Shown here piece by piece: positions 1 to 8,473 of a stretch of 64,000 nucleotides of DNA (position 1 is the stretch's first letter; each line of letters opens with the position of its first letter). The translations under genes and the position numbers were made by a program. This DNA comes from an uncultured Micromonospora sp. (GTDB taxonomy: Bacteria > Actinomycetota > Actinomycetes > Mycobacteriales > Micromonosporaceae): contig CALGAM010000070.1 in the NCBI GenBank assembly GCA_937951935.1, forward strand, positions 27,183 to 91,182, read 5' to 3'. The notes beneath the pieces were generated by a model that ran no database searches, was not told the origin of the DNA, and was given only the letters and a program-made list of their open reading frames with translations.

Positions 1-103
1 GGCGTGTCGGACGCCGTCCTGGTCGCGCGGGGAGCGTGGCCTCTCAGGGAGTTTTCAGGGGATGCTCAGGCGGGCCGCAGCGGCGACGCGGATGATGGGA
101 CCC

Positions 104-808
104 ATGGCAGCGACGACCCAAAGCGAGGCCCGGCTTCTCGTGGTCGAGGACGACCCCAACATCCTCGAGTTGCTCTCCGCCAGTCTGCGGTTCGCCGGTT
201 TCGACGTGACCACCGCGACCAGCGGCAGTGCGGCGGTGAACGCGGCGAGGGAGCGCCGGCCCGACCTGATGGTGCTCGACGTCATGCTGCCCGATCTCGA
301 CGGCTTCGAGGTGATCCGTCTGCTCCGTGAGGGCGGTACGCGTACCCCGGTGGTCTTCCTCACCGCCCGGGACGCGACCGACGACAAGATTCGCGGACTG
401 ACCCTGGGCGGAGACGACTACGTCACCAAGCCGTTCAGTCTGGAGGAGCTGACCGCCCGGATCCGGGCGGTGCTGCGGCGCACCGCCACCGGGGAGCAGG
501 TGCCGTCCCGGCTCACCTTCGCCGACCTGGAACTGGACGAGGAGACCCACGAGGTGTATCGGGCCGGCAGGCGGGTGCAGCTGTCCCCGACCGAGTTCAA
601 GCTGTTGCGCTACCTGATGCTCAACGCCAACCGGGTGCTCTCCAAGGCCCAGATCCTCGACCACGTCTGGAACTACGACTTTCGGGGCGACGACAACATC
701 GTGGAGTCCTACATCTCCTACCTGCGGCGCAAGATCGACACGACTCCGCCGCGGCTGATCCACACGCTGCGGGGGGTCGGATACGTGCTCCGCAAGCCGG
801 CGGCGTGA
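104..808 (+). CDS. OmpR/PhoB-family response regulator (MprA-like)
   Basis: This is a DNA-binding response regulator. The N-terminal receiver domain has the acidic pair in LVVEDDPNI, the phospho-acceptor Asp in MVLDVMLPD and the conserved Lys in VTKPFS. The C-terminal winged helix ends RGVGYVLRKP. I chose the ATG at 104; an in-frame ATG at 62 would add 14 residues of poor quality. Its stop overlaps the GTG of the following sensor kinase (GTGA), so the two are translationally coupled. With the kinase and the HtrA protease downstream, the arrangement recalls mycobacterial mprA-mprB-pepD, so a cell-envelope stress role is inferred. Confidence 0.9.
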   Translation: MAATTQSEARLLVVEDDPNILELLSASLRFAGFDVTTATSGSAAVNAARERRPDLMVLDVMLPDLDGFEVIRLLREGGTRTPVVFLTARDATDDKIRGLTLGGDDYVTKPFSLEELTARIRAVLRRTATGEQVPSRLTFADLELDEETHEVYRAGRRVQLSPTEFKLLRYLMLNANRVLSKAQILDHVWNYDFRGDDNIVESYISYLRRKIDTTPPRLIHTLRGVGYVLRKPAA

Positions 809-2439
809 TCGCCCACCCGCTGCTGAGAGGGCGGCTGCGGGTCGTTCCGCTGCGGGTCAAGCTGGTCGCCGCCGTCCTCGTCCTGGTCGCGGCCGCGTTG
901 GTCGTGATCAGCGTGATGACCGCGTTCTTCCTGCGGAGCTATCTCGTCGGCAGGATCGACGACGAGCTGGCCAACTACGCACACCAGCCCGAGAACTTCT
1001 TCCAGCAGCTCGCGCAGAACCAACAGACCGGCAACAGCGGCCTGCCCACCGACTATCTCGTCATCTTCGTCGACGGGCCGATAAAGCGGGGCACGCCGCT
1101 CTACGACAAGGCCCTCAGCCCGGCCAACCTGCCCGGCACGCTCAGCGACCTCAACTGGTACGAGGAGCACGCCGACGAGGGACCCTTCACCGTCAGCTCG
1201 GCCGACCACCAGTACCGGTGGCGGATGTTGATCGTGCGGCTCGGCGACGACGTCTACCTCGCCGTCGGGCAGAACCTCACCGAGGTCGACCTCGCGGTCA
1301 AGGAACTGGTCTGGATCGACGTGCTGGTCGGGGGGTCGGTGCTCATCACCCTGGCCGCGGCCGGCGCCGCGATCGTGCGTACCAGCCTGAAGCCGCTGGT
1401 GGAGATCGAGCGGACCGCGGCGGCGATCGCCGGCGGCGATCTCTCCCGCCGGGTGCCCGATCCCGAGCCCGGCGTGGCCGAGGCCAGGACCGAGCTGGGG
1501 CGGCTCTCCCGGGCGTTGAACGCGATGCTGGCGCAGATCGAGATGGCCTTCACCGCGCGGGCGGCGTCGGAGGCGGCGGCCCGCAACGCCGAGGCGGCCG
1601 CACACAGCGCGGCGGCGGCGGCCCGGAACGCGGCCGCCGCGGCCCAGGCGTCCGAGGCCCGAGCCCGCCGCTCCGAGGAGCGGATGCGGCAGTTCATCGC
1701 CGACGCCTCGCACGAGCTGCGGACTCCGCTCACCACCATCCGCGGGTTCGCCGAGCTCTACCGGCAGGGCGCCATCCGCTCCGCCGAGGAGACCGCCCGG
1801 TTGATCCGGCGGATCGAGGACGAGGCGGCCCGGATGGGCCTTCTCGTCGAGGATCTCCTGCTGCTGGCCCGGCTCGACCGGGAACGTCCACTCACGCTGG
1901 CCCCGGTGGAACTGCCCGTGCTCGCCAGCGACGCGGTGCAGGCGGCCCGGGCGGTCGCGCCCGAGCGGTCGATCAGCCTGGAGATCGAGCCGGGAGCCAG
2001 CGCGCTGGTGGTCCTCGGTGACGACGCCCGGCTCCGGCAGGTGATGGGTAACCTGATGACGAACGCGCTCACCCACACGCCGCCGGAGGCGTCGGTGACC
2101 CTGCGGCTCCGTCGCGACGAGACCCACGCGATCATCGAGGTCGTCGACACCGGACCCGGGCTCACCCCGGAGCAGGCGGAGCGGGTCTTCGAACGCTTCT
2201 ACCGGGCGGACCCGGCGCGGACCCGCCGGGCCGGCGGAGGAATCAGTACCGGGCTCGGGCTGGCGATCGTCGCGGCCCTGGTCGCGGGGCACAACGGCAC
2301 CGTGGCGGTCGACGAGACCCCGGGTGGTGGGGCCACGTTCCGGGTCCGGCTGCCGCTGGCGCCGGAGCCACCGGACGGTGCCGACCCGGACGGTGCCGAC
2401 AGAGCCGAGTGGGTCGGGAACGCGGAGAGTCCGTCGTAG
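805..2439 (+). CDS. HAMP sensor histidine kinase (MprB-like)
   Basis: Membrane sensor kinase of 544 aa and partner of the preceding regulator. TM1 spans about 17-43, an extracytoplasmic sensor about 44-168, TM2 about 172-192, and HAMP follows. The HisKA domain has the phospho-acceptor His at about 303 (ASHELRTPL), and the HATPase domain has N (NALTH), DTGPG and GLGLAI boxes. Between HAMP and HisKA, residues about 250-290 form a strikingly alanine-rich stretch of AAA-A repeats that probably extends the signalling coiled coil. The start is GTG, overlapping the regulator stop by 4 nt. The kinase function is clear; the stimulus is unknown. Confidence 0.9.
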   Translation: MIAHPLLRGRLRVVPLRVKLVAAVLVLVAAALVVISVMTAFFLRSYLVGRIDDELANYAHQPENFFQQLAQNQQTGNSGLPTDYLVIFVDGPIKRGTPLYDKALSPANLPGTLSDLNWYEEHADEGPFTVSSADHQYRWRMLIVRLGDDVYLAVGQNLTEVDLAVKELVWIDVLVGGSVLITLAAAGAAIVRTSLKPLVEIERTAAAIAGGDLSRRVPDPEPGVAEARTELGRLSRALNAMLAQIEMAFTARAASEAAARNAEAAAHSAAAAARNAAAAAQASEARARRSEERMRQFIADASHELRTPLTTIRGFAELYRQGAIRSAEETARLIRRIEDEAARMGLLVEDLLLLARLDRERPLTLAPVELPVLASDAVQAARAVAPERSISLEIEPGASALVVLGDDARLRQVMGNLMTNALTHTPPEASVTLRLRRDETHAIIEVVDTGPGLTPEQAERVFERFYRADPARTRRAGGGISTGLGLAIVAALVAGHNGTVAVDETPGGGATFRVRLPLAPEPPDGADPDGADRAEWVGNAESPS

Positions 2440-2556
2440 GGGTCGAGCCGGTGGCCGGCGGGGCGAGGCCGTCGGTATGGATAGACGGCGGTAATTTTCA
2501 GTCAACACCCAGGCGTGTTCCAGGTGGGTCGCAGAGCGGAGGAGCAAGGTAGGGGC

Positions 2557-4074
2557 ATGAGCGAGTTCGAGACCGACCCGCAGCGGCGGCCGACGGACGC
2601 CGACCGCGACACCCCGCACCCCACGGCCGAACTGCCGCGCGACGACCGTGGGCAGTCCGCCGAGCCGGCCCGGGGCGACAGCGGGCACGCTCCGGCTCCG
2701 GCCTACGGGCAACCGTCCGCGGCGGCGGGCACCGGGGCGTCACCGTACGCCCCCGCCCCCGGCCCGTACGGCGACGCGCCGACCTCGGCGCAGCCCCACC
2801 ACCTGCCGCCCACCAACCCCCCGGACAATCCCTGGCAGCGACCGCAGCAACACCAGCCGGGCTGGGCCGGACCGGGCGCCGGCGCGGGCCACCCGACACT
2901 CGTCTCCGGCCACCCGATGCCGGGCGCCGGCGGCGGGCTGCCCCCGCAGCAGCCGTACGGGGCTCCGGCGCCGCCCTGGGGTGCTCCCGCCACGCCGGGT
3001 GGGGGCGGCTCCACACCCGGACGGCTGGGCAGGGCGGTGGCGATCGGTGCGACGGCGCTGGCCCTGATGGTCGGCTCCGGCATCGCCGGTGGGGTGATCG
3101 CGCTGGCCCTGGACGACGACTCCCAGCAGGTGGTGACGAAGACCTACAACGCCGCGCCGGTGATCAATCCCGCCGACCTGCCGAGGATCGCCGCGCAGGT
3201 GCAGCCCAGCGTGGTGTCGATCAGCACCGCCAGCAGCGAGGGTTCGGGCGTGGTGATGAGCGCCGATGGCTTCGTCCTGACCAACAACCACGTGGTGGCG
3301 AACGCCGGCGGCAGGGTCCGGGTGTTCTTCTCCGACGGCCGGACCGCCACCGCGCAGATCGTCGGTACCGACCCGAAGACCGACCTGGCCGTGATACGCG
3401 TCGAGGGTGTCTCCGGGTTGACCCCGGCAACGTTCGGCGACAGCGACGCGATGCAGGTCGGCGACACCGTGTTGGCGCTCGGCAGCCCGCTCGGCCTGCA
3501 GGGTTCGGTGACCGCCGGCATCATCAGCGCCCTCGACCGGACCATCCAGGCCGGCGGCGAGGAGCAGACCAACCCCTTCGGTCTGCCCCGGCAGGGCGTC
3601 AGCACGATCTCCGGCCTGCTGCAGACCGACGCACCGATCAACCCCGGCAACTCCGGTGGTGCCCTGGTCAACACCAGGGGCGAGGTGATCGGCATCAACA
3701 CCGCCATCGCCACCGCGGGCCAGGGCAGGGGCAACATCGGGGTGGGCTTCGCGATCCCGAGCAACAAGGCCACCAGCGTCGCCCAGGCGCTGCAGCGGGG
3801 TGAGAAGGTGAGTCACCCGTCGCTCGGGGTCTCGGTCACCACCGCGGAGAACGGCGGGGCGCTGGTCGGCGGGGTCGTGCCGGACGGCCCGGCCGACCGG
3901 GCCGGCATCCAGCAGGGCGACGTCATCGTCCAGTTCGGCGCCAAGAAGATCAACGACGCCGACGATCTCGTCTCCGCGGTCCAGGCGGGCAAGGTGGGTG
4001 ACCGGGTCCAGGTGACGTACACCCGAAACGGGGTGCAGAACACGGCAACCGTGACGCTCGCCGAGACGTCCTAG
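2557..4074 (+). CDS. HtrA/DegP-type trypsin-like serine protease with PDZ domain
   Basis: Membrane-anchored S1C protease of 505 aa. A long Pro/Gly/Ala-rich cytoplasmic N-terminal region is followed by one TM (GTALALMVGSGIAGGVIALA, about 165-190). The extracytoplasmic trypsin fold has catalytic His (NNHVVA), Asp (TDLAVIRV) and Ser (GNSGGALV). One PDZ domain (about 415-500) ends the protein. ATG 2557 was chosen because GGAGGAGC and GTAGGGGC lie just upstream. Its place directly after a response-regulator/kinase pair matches the MprAB-PepD locus in mycobacteria, so envelope protein quality control is the likely role. A strong terminator hairpin follows at 4167-4211. Confidence 0.92.
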   Translation: MSEFETDPQRRPTDADRDTPHPTAELPRDDRGQSAEPARGDSGHAPAPAYGQPSAAAGTGASPYAPAPGPYGDAPTSAQPHHLPPTNPPDNPWQRPQQHQPGWAGPGAGAGHPTLVSGHPMPGAGGGLPPQQPYGAPAPPWGAPATPGGGGSTPGRLGRAVAIGATALALMVGSGIAGGVIALALDDDSQQVVTKTYNAAPVINPADLPRIAAQVQPSVVSISTASSEGSGVVMSADGFVLTNNHVVANAGGRVRVFFSDGRTATAQIVGTDPKTDLAVIRVEGVSGLTPATFGDSDAMQVGDTVLALGSPLGLQGSVTAGIISALDRTIQAGGEEQTNPFGLPRQGVSTISGLLQTDAPINPGNSGGALVNTRGEVIGINTAIATAGQGRGNIGVGFAIPSNKATSVAQALQRGEKVSHPSLGVSVTTAENGGALVGGVVPDGPADRAGIQQGDVIVQFGAKKINDADDLVSAVQAGKVGDRVQVTYTRNGVQNTATVTLAETS

Positions 4075-4166
4075 GAGTGGGACCCGGCGCGCACAGGACA
4101 CGCGTCCGGCGCGGATCGGCCGTACCCCGACGCCGGCCGGACGCGGACGTGTAGCTTTTCTCCCAG

Positions 4167-4211
4167 GCGGCGGGCGACGTGACCAAGGGGGTTGGTCAGG
4201 TCGCCCGCCGC
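4167..4211 (+). terminator. Strong intrinsic terminator after the HtrA gene
   Basis: A near-perfect 45-nt hairpin. Positions 4167-4178 pair with 4200-4211 (12 bp), a G:G mismatch follows (4179/4199), then 4180-4186 pairs with 4192-4198 (7 bp) around a GGGGG loop. The 3' side is followed by TTTCCTT. It lies about 90 nt after the protease stop. Confidence 0.8.
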
Positions 4212-4372
4212 TTTCCTTCACCTGATCGGGGTGACCTCCGCTCACCCGGACCGGGGCGAGTATCGGGGGTGCTCGGAGCGCGCCGGAGCGGACGGCAGTA
4301 CCGGCTCGGCACGCGGAGCAGCCGGGCTCGGCCGAGACCGGTGACCGCGTCCAACCGGGGGGAGGAACGGCG

Positions 4373-5053
4373 ATGAGTACGGGAACGAGCATGGCCCGCA
4401 GCGATGCCGACATCCAGCGTGACGTACTGGCCGAACTCTCCTGGGACGCCCGGGTGCAGGCCAGCGAGATCGGCGTCTCGGTCGCCGGCGGCATCGCGAC
4501 CCTGACGGGCTGGGTGGACAGCTACGCCAAGAAGTGGGCCGCGGAACGTGCGGCGCACCGGGTGCGGGGGGTCCGCGCGGTTGCCAACGACATCACCGTG
4601 CGACTTCCCGGTGACACCGGGCGTACCGACACCGACATCGCCACGGCGGCGAGCCGGGCCCTGGAGTGGGACTCGTTCGTCCCGGCGGAGCGTGTCGAGG
4701 TGACCGTCGCGAACGGCTGGCTGACGCTGCGGGGCGAGGTCGAGCAGGGCTTCCAGAAGCGCGCGGCGGAACGGGCCGTCCGACGGCTGACCGGGGTGCG
4801 TGGGGTGACCAACCTGGTCGCCGTACGGTCGCCGGAACCGGTCTCCGAGGCCGATGTCGAACAGGACATCCGCGACGCCCTGCGCCGGCGGCGCGACATC
4901 GACGCGGAACGGATCGACGTGGACGTGGCCGACGGCACCGTCGTGCTCAGCGGCGAGGTCCGGTCCTGGATGGAACGGGACGAGGCCGAACGTATCGCCT
5001 GGGCCGCGCCGGGCGTCGGTGACGTCGAGGTCCGACTCAGCCTGGTGAGCTGA
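4373..5053 (+). CDS. BON-domain protein (three BON repeats)
   Basis: This 226-aa protein has no signal peptide. It is made of three consecutive BON-type modules (about 10-75, 85-150, 158-226), each with the alternating V-V/G-V pattern: VSVAGGIATLTGWV, VTVANGWLTLRGEV and VDVADGTVVLSGEV. BON modules are found in OsmY and related stress proteins and are thought to bind lipid or periplasmic partners. The cytoplasmic form here has no firm function. The ATG follows GGGGGGAGGAACGGCG, a good ribosome site. It probably shares a transcript with the glycosyltransferase 54 nt downstream. Confidence 0.8.
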   Translation: MSTGTSMARSDADIQRDVLAELSWDARVQASEIGVSVAGGIATLTGWVDSYAKKWAAERAAHRVRGVRAVANDITVRLPGDTGRTDTDIATAASRALEWDSFVPAERVEVTVANGWLTLRGEVEQGFQKRAAERAVRRLTGVRGVTNLVAVRSPEPVSEADVEQDIRDALRRRRDIDAERIDVDVADGTVVLSGEVRSWMERDEAERIAWAAPGVGDVEVRLSLVS

Positions 5054-5107
5054 TCCGGCCCGCCCGGCGTTCCCCACCGATCTGCCGGCCCTGCGGGAGG
5101 ACCCTCA

Positions 5108-6220
5108 GTGACCACGAACCCATCGGTACGGCGATCCTCGCCCCGTCCGCTGCGAATCGCGATGGTCGTGCCGCCCTGGTACGAACTGCCGCCACCCGGG
5201 TACGGCGGGCTGGAGCAGGTCTGCTCGGCGTTGGTCGACGCCCTGGTGGCGAAGGGGCACGAGGTGACGCTGTTCGGGGCGGGCACCGGAACCGGAACCG
5301 CCGCCCGGTTCGTCGGCACCGTCGCGGAGGTGCAGCACCACCGGCTCGGCCAGGCGCTTCCCGAGCTCGCCCACCTGGCCCGGGTCAACCGGTTGATCTC
5401 ACCCGAGTCGTTCGACATCGTCCACGACCACACCACGGTCGGCCCGTTCGCCGCGGCCGAGCGGTCGGTGCCGACCATCACCACCGTGCACGGCCGTCCC
5501 ACCGGAGAACTGCGCGAGGTGCTCAGCGACGTCGATCCGGGGGTGGGACTGGTCGCGATCTCGCACACCCAGCGCCGGCTGGCCCCGGAGCTGCCCTGGA
5601 CCGCCACCGTCCACAACGGAATCTCCACCCGGTGCGTGGTGAGCAAGTCGGCACCGGGGACGGGCCCGGTGCTGTGGCTGGCCCGGTTCAGCCCCGACAA
5701 GGGGCCGGACCTGGCGATCGAGGCCTGTCGTGCCGCCGGTCTGCCGCTGGTGCTCGCCGGCAAGTGCGACGAGCGCGCCGAACGGCAGTACCTCGAACAG
5801 GTCATCGAGCCGATGCTCGGACCGGACGTCACGGTGCTGCGCAACCCCGACCGCGACGCCACCGTCCGACTGATGCTCGCCGCCCGGTGCCTGATCATGC
5901 CGATCCGGTGGGAGGAGCCGTTCGGCATGGTGATGGTGGAGGCGATGGCGACCGGCACCCCGGTGGTGGCGTTGAACCGGGGCGCGGTACCGGAGTTGGT
6001 CCGGCCGGGGGAGACCGGCCTGATCTGCGACGATCCGGCGGATCTGGCGCCGGCCCTGCACGAGGTCGCCCGACTGGACCCCGCCGCCTGTGTGGCCCAC
6101 GTCCGGCGCGAGTTCTCGGCCGAGCGGATGGCCGACGAGTACGAGCGGGTCTACCGGTCGTGGCTGGAGCCGGCCTTCGGCTCCTCACGCCAGGCGGCGC
6201 CGTCGGTGGGCGCGTGGTGA
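5108..6220 (+). CDS. GT4-family glycosyltransferase
   Basis: 370-aa retaining glycosyltransferase of the GT-B fold. The N-terminal Rossmann half has the acceptor-site loop PPGYGGLEQV, typical of GT4 enzymes. The C-terminal half carries the nucleotide-sugar site WLARFSPDKGPDLAIEA and the EPFGMVMVEAMATGTPVVA motif, with the E-X7-E glutamates. It has no membrane segment or signal. GTG start after GGGAGGA. The sugar donor and acceptor cannot be read from sequence. The neighbours (BON protein, ABC ATPase) give no pathway, so a glycolipid or compatible-solute role is only a guess. Confidence 0.85.
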   Translation: MTTNPSVRRSSPRPLRIAMVVPPWYELPPPGYGGLEQVCSALVDALVAKGHEVTLFGAGTGTGTAARFVGTVAEVQHHRLGQALPELAHLARVNRLISPESFDIVHDHTTVGPFAAAERSVPTITTVHGRPTGELREVLSDVDPGVGLVAISHTQRRLAPELPWTATVHNGISTRCVVSKSAPGTGPVLWLARFSPDKGPDLAIEACRAAGLPLVLAGKCDERAERQYLEQVIEPMLGPDVTVLRNPDRDATVRLMLAARCLIMPIRWEEPFGMVMVEAMATGTPVVALNRGAVPELVRPGETGLICDDPADLAPALHEVARLDPAACVAHVRREFSAERMADEYERVYRSWLEPAFGSSRQAAPSVGAW

Positions 6221-6364
6221 CGTTCGCGGCCACCGGAGGGCGCCGGCGTGGGTGGACGGCGGCCGTGGCCGTGTCCGTTCGGCGCACCGATGGCGGCCGT
6301 TCGGCGCAGCGGGTGTGGCGCCGGTCGAAGCGACGGCTGACGATGGCGTCAGGAGGTGGTCGCC

Positions 6365-7726
6365 GTGGTCAGCATCGCCACCGACCAGTTGACGAAGGTC
6401 TACTCCGACGGCACGGTCGCGGTCGACCGGGTGAGCCTGGAGGTCGGCTCGGGCGAGTTCGTCGTCCTGCTCGGCCCGACCGGCTGCGGCAAGTCGACGA
6501 TCCTGCGCCTGGTCGCCGGTCTTGAGGAGCCGACGAGCGGCCAGGTGCTGCTCGACGGGCGCCCGGCGCCGCCCGGCCCCGGGCGCGACCACCGGCTGGC
6601 GATGGTCTTCCAGGACTACGCCCTCTATCCACACCTGACCGTGGCCCAGAACATCGGCTTTCCGCTGTACGTCGGGGCGGGCCCGCCGCCGGACGCGGAA
6701 CGCCGGATCGCCGAGGTCGCCGCACAGCTCGGTATCACCGGGCTGTTGCGGCGCCGGCCCGGTCAGCTCTCGGGCGGGCAGCGGCAGCGGGTGGCGATGG
6801 CACGGGCCATCGTCAGCGCGGCGCAGGGCTTCCTCCTCGACGAACCCCTGTCCAACGTGGACGCGAGCCTGCGGGCCGAACTCCGCGCCGAGCTGGCGTC
6901 GCTCGCCCGCCGGCTGGGAGTCACCACCCTGTACGTGACCCATGACCAGGTCGAGGCGATGGCGATGGCGGACCGGGTCGCGGTGCTGCGCCGGGGTGTG
7001 CTCCAGCAGGTCGGCCCGCCGGGCGAGGTCTACCGGGATCCGCAGACGTTGTTCGTCGCGGCGTTCCTCGGTACGCCCCGGGCGAGCCTGCTGCAGGCCG
7101 CCGTCTACGCCACCGACGACACCGTGGTGATCGACCTCGGGTCACAGCTCATCGAGCTGCCGCCCGACGATCCCCGCGCGGTGCACCTGCGTGCCTGGCA
7201 CACCGCACGGGTGACCCTGGCACTGCGCGCGGACGCCCTGACGCCGGTGCCGGCCGAGGCGGCGCCCGGAAGGCCCGTGATCCGTGGCGTGGTCCGGCTC
7301 GTCGAACACCTCGGTCACGAGGCACTGGTCCGCGTGGCCGCCGGTGCCGTACCCACCGCGAGCAGTCAGGCCCGTCTGGAACATCCCGAACCCGACCACC
7401 CCCTCTCCGAGGTGCTCGCCGGGGAGCTGCCCGCCGGACACCCGCTGCGGGGTCGGATCGCCCGGATGATCCCGCACCAACGGACGGCCCGGCCGCCGGC
7501 CACGGCCCGGACCGAGTACGGCTTCTACCCGGTGTACGACCCGGAACTCAACGCCGACCCGCCGACCACCGGCGAGTTGGTGGTCCGGGTCCCGGCCCCG
7601 GTCGTTCCCCGCCCCGGGCAGCCACTGACCCTGGCGGTCGACCTGGACCAGCTGCTGCTGTTCGACGCGGCGGGGAACCGGATCCGCCCGGGCCCTGGCC
7701 GGCCCGGAGACCAGCCTGGACGGTGA
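6365..7726 (+). CDS. ABC transporter ATP-binding protein, MalK/UgpC/MsiK type
   Basis: 453-aa ATPase of the carbohydrate-uptake class. It has Walker A (GPTGCGKST), Q loop (VFQDYALYPH), signature (LSGGQRQRVAMARAI), Walker B (GFLLDEPLSNVD) and the switch His (VTHDQVEAM). After residue about 240 comes an extended C-terminal TOBE/regulatory-type region, longer than in most MalK proteins. GTG 6365 is preferred over GTG 6356 because AGGAGG (6351-6356) sits 8 nt upstream of it. No permease or binding protein lies nearby, so it is an orphan that may energise several sugar importers, as MsiK does in Streptomyces. Confidence 0.85.
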   Translation: MVSIATDQLTKVYSDGTVAVDRVSLEVGSGEFVVLLGPTGCGKSTILRLVAGLEEPTSGQVLLDGRPAPPGPGRDHRLAMVFQDYALYPHLTVAQNIGFPLYVGAGPPPDAERRIAEVAAQLGITGLLRRRPGQLSGGQRQRVAMARAIVSAAQGFLLDEPLSNVDASLRAELRAELASLARRLGVTTLYVTHDQVEAMAMADRVAVLRRGVLQQVGPPGEVYRDPQTLFVAAFLGTPRASLLQAAVYATDDTVVIDLGSQLIELPPDDPRAVHLRAWHTARVTLALRADALTPVPAEAAPGRPVIRGVVRLVEHLGHEALVRVAAGAVPTASSQARLEHPEPDHPLSEVLAGELPAGHPLRGRIARMIPHQRTARPPATARTEYGFYPVYDPELNADPPTTGELVVRVPAPVVPRPGQPLTLAVDLDQLLLFDAAGNRIRPGPGRPGDQPGR

Positions 7727-7747
7727 CCGGCCGACGGACCGCGCCGG

Positions 7748-8347
7748 TCAGGGGTGGGCGCCGGTGGCGGCGGGTGCGGCCGCCGCGAGCCGGCTTCGGG
7801 CCCGCATCAGCGCGAAGCCGAGCAGGTTCAGGCCGCGCCAGCGGGCCGGGTCCGACGCCGCCGGATCGCCGGCGGCCAGTCCGATACCCCAGATCCGGTC
7901 GACCGGGCTGGCCTCGACCAGCACCCGATCCCGGGTGTCGAGCAGGTAGTCCCGAAGGTCGGGGTGCTGGCCGAACTTCGCCACGTTGCCGGCGACCACC
8001 AGGTCGAACCGGTGTGCCTCCCAGACCGTCTGGTCGAAGCCGCGGACCCGACGCCCGAGGGCCTTCGCCGCCCGGGGGCTCGGCGCGGCCAACACCTGCT
8101 CGACGATCGCGTCGTCGCCGAAGAGCCGGGCCTTGCCGGCCATCATGTAGTGCTCGGCGGTGGCGTACCGCACCCCGTCCACGGTGAACGGTGCCGGCCA
8201 CCACTGGCTGAGACATGCGGCGTGTACGGACCCGTCGGCCCTCGGCCGGTGACCCCAGAAGAGGAGGTACCGGAACCGGGCACCCTCGGCGACCCGGCGA
8301 CGCAGCTCGTCGAGGTTCTCCGGAAGGGAGGAGGCCACTGTGGACAT
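7748..8347 (-). CDS. NADAR (YbiA-like) domain protein
   Basis: 199-aa protein made of a single NADAR domain. Characteristic segments are LLFWGH, the Trp/Phe-rich CLSQWWPAPF, TAEHYMMAGKARLF, and the C-terminal DRIWGIGL. NADAR proteins are N-glycosidases acting on ADP-ribose derivatives or on intermediates of riboflavin biosynthesis (YbiA), and so clear damaged metabolites. ATG 8347 was chosen over longer upstream frames. Monocistronic, convergent with the ABC ATPase gene (21 nt apart). Which substrate it uses is unknown. Confidence 0.82.
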   Translation of the reverse strand: MSTVASSLPENLDELRRRVAEGARFRYLLFWGHRPRADGSVHAACLSQWWPAPFTVDGVRYATAEHYMMAGKARLFGDDAIVEQVLAAPSPRAAKALGRRVRGFDQTVWEAHRFDLVVAGNVAKFGQHPDLRDYLLDTRDRVLVEASPVDRIWGIGLAAGDPAASDPARWRGLNLLGFALMRARSRLAAAAPAATGAHP

Positions 8348-8450
8348 GCCGGTCAGGGTGGCACACGTTCCCTCGGGACCGCCACGCGATTGCGGTGGGC
8401 CGTGCCGCCGCCGTCGACCGTCCACCGCGTCGAGCGCCGCCGGGTCGTCG

Positions 8451-8473
8451 CCGGGGTACCGGGTGGACCCCGG
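8451..8473 (-). terminator. Hairpin downstream of the Ser/Thr kinase gene
   Basis: CCGGGGT (8451-8457) pairs with ACCCCGG (8467-8473) around a 9-nt loop, immediately after the kinase stop codon. There is no U tract, as is common in high-GC actinomycetes. Confidence 0.45.
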
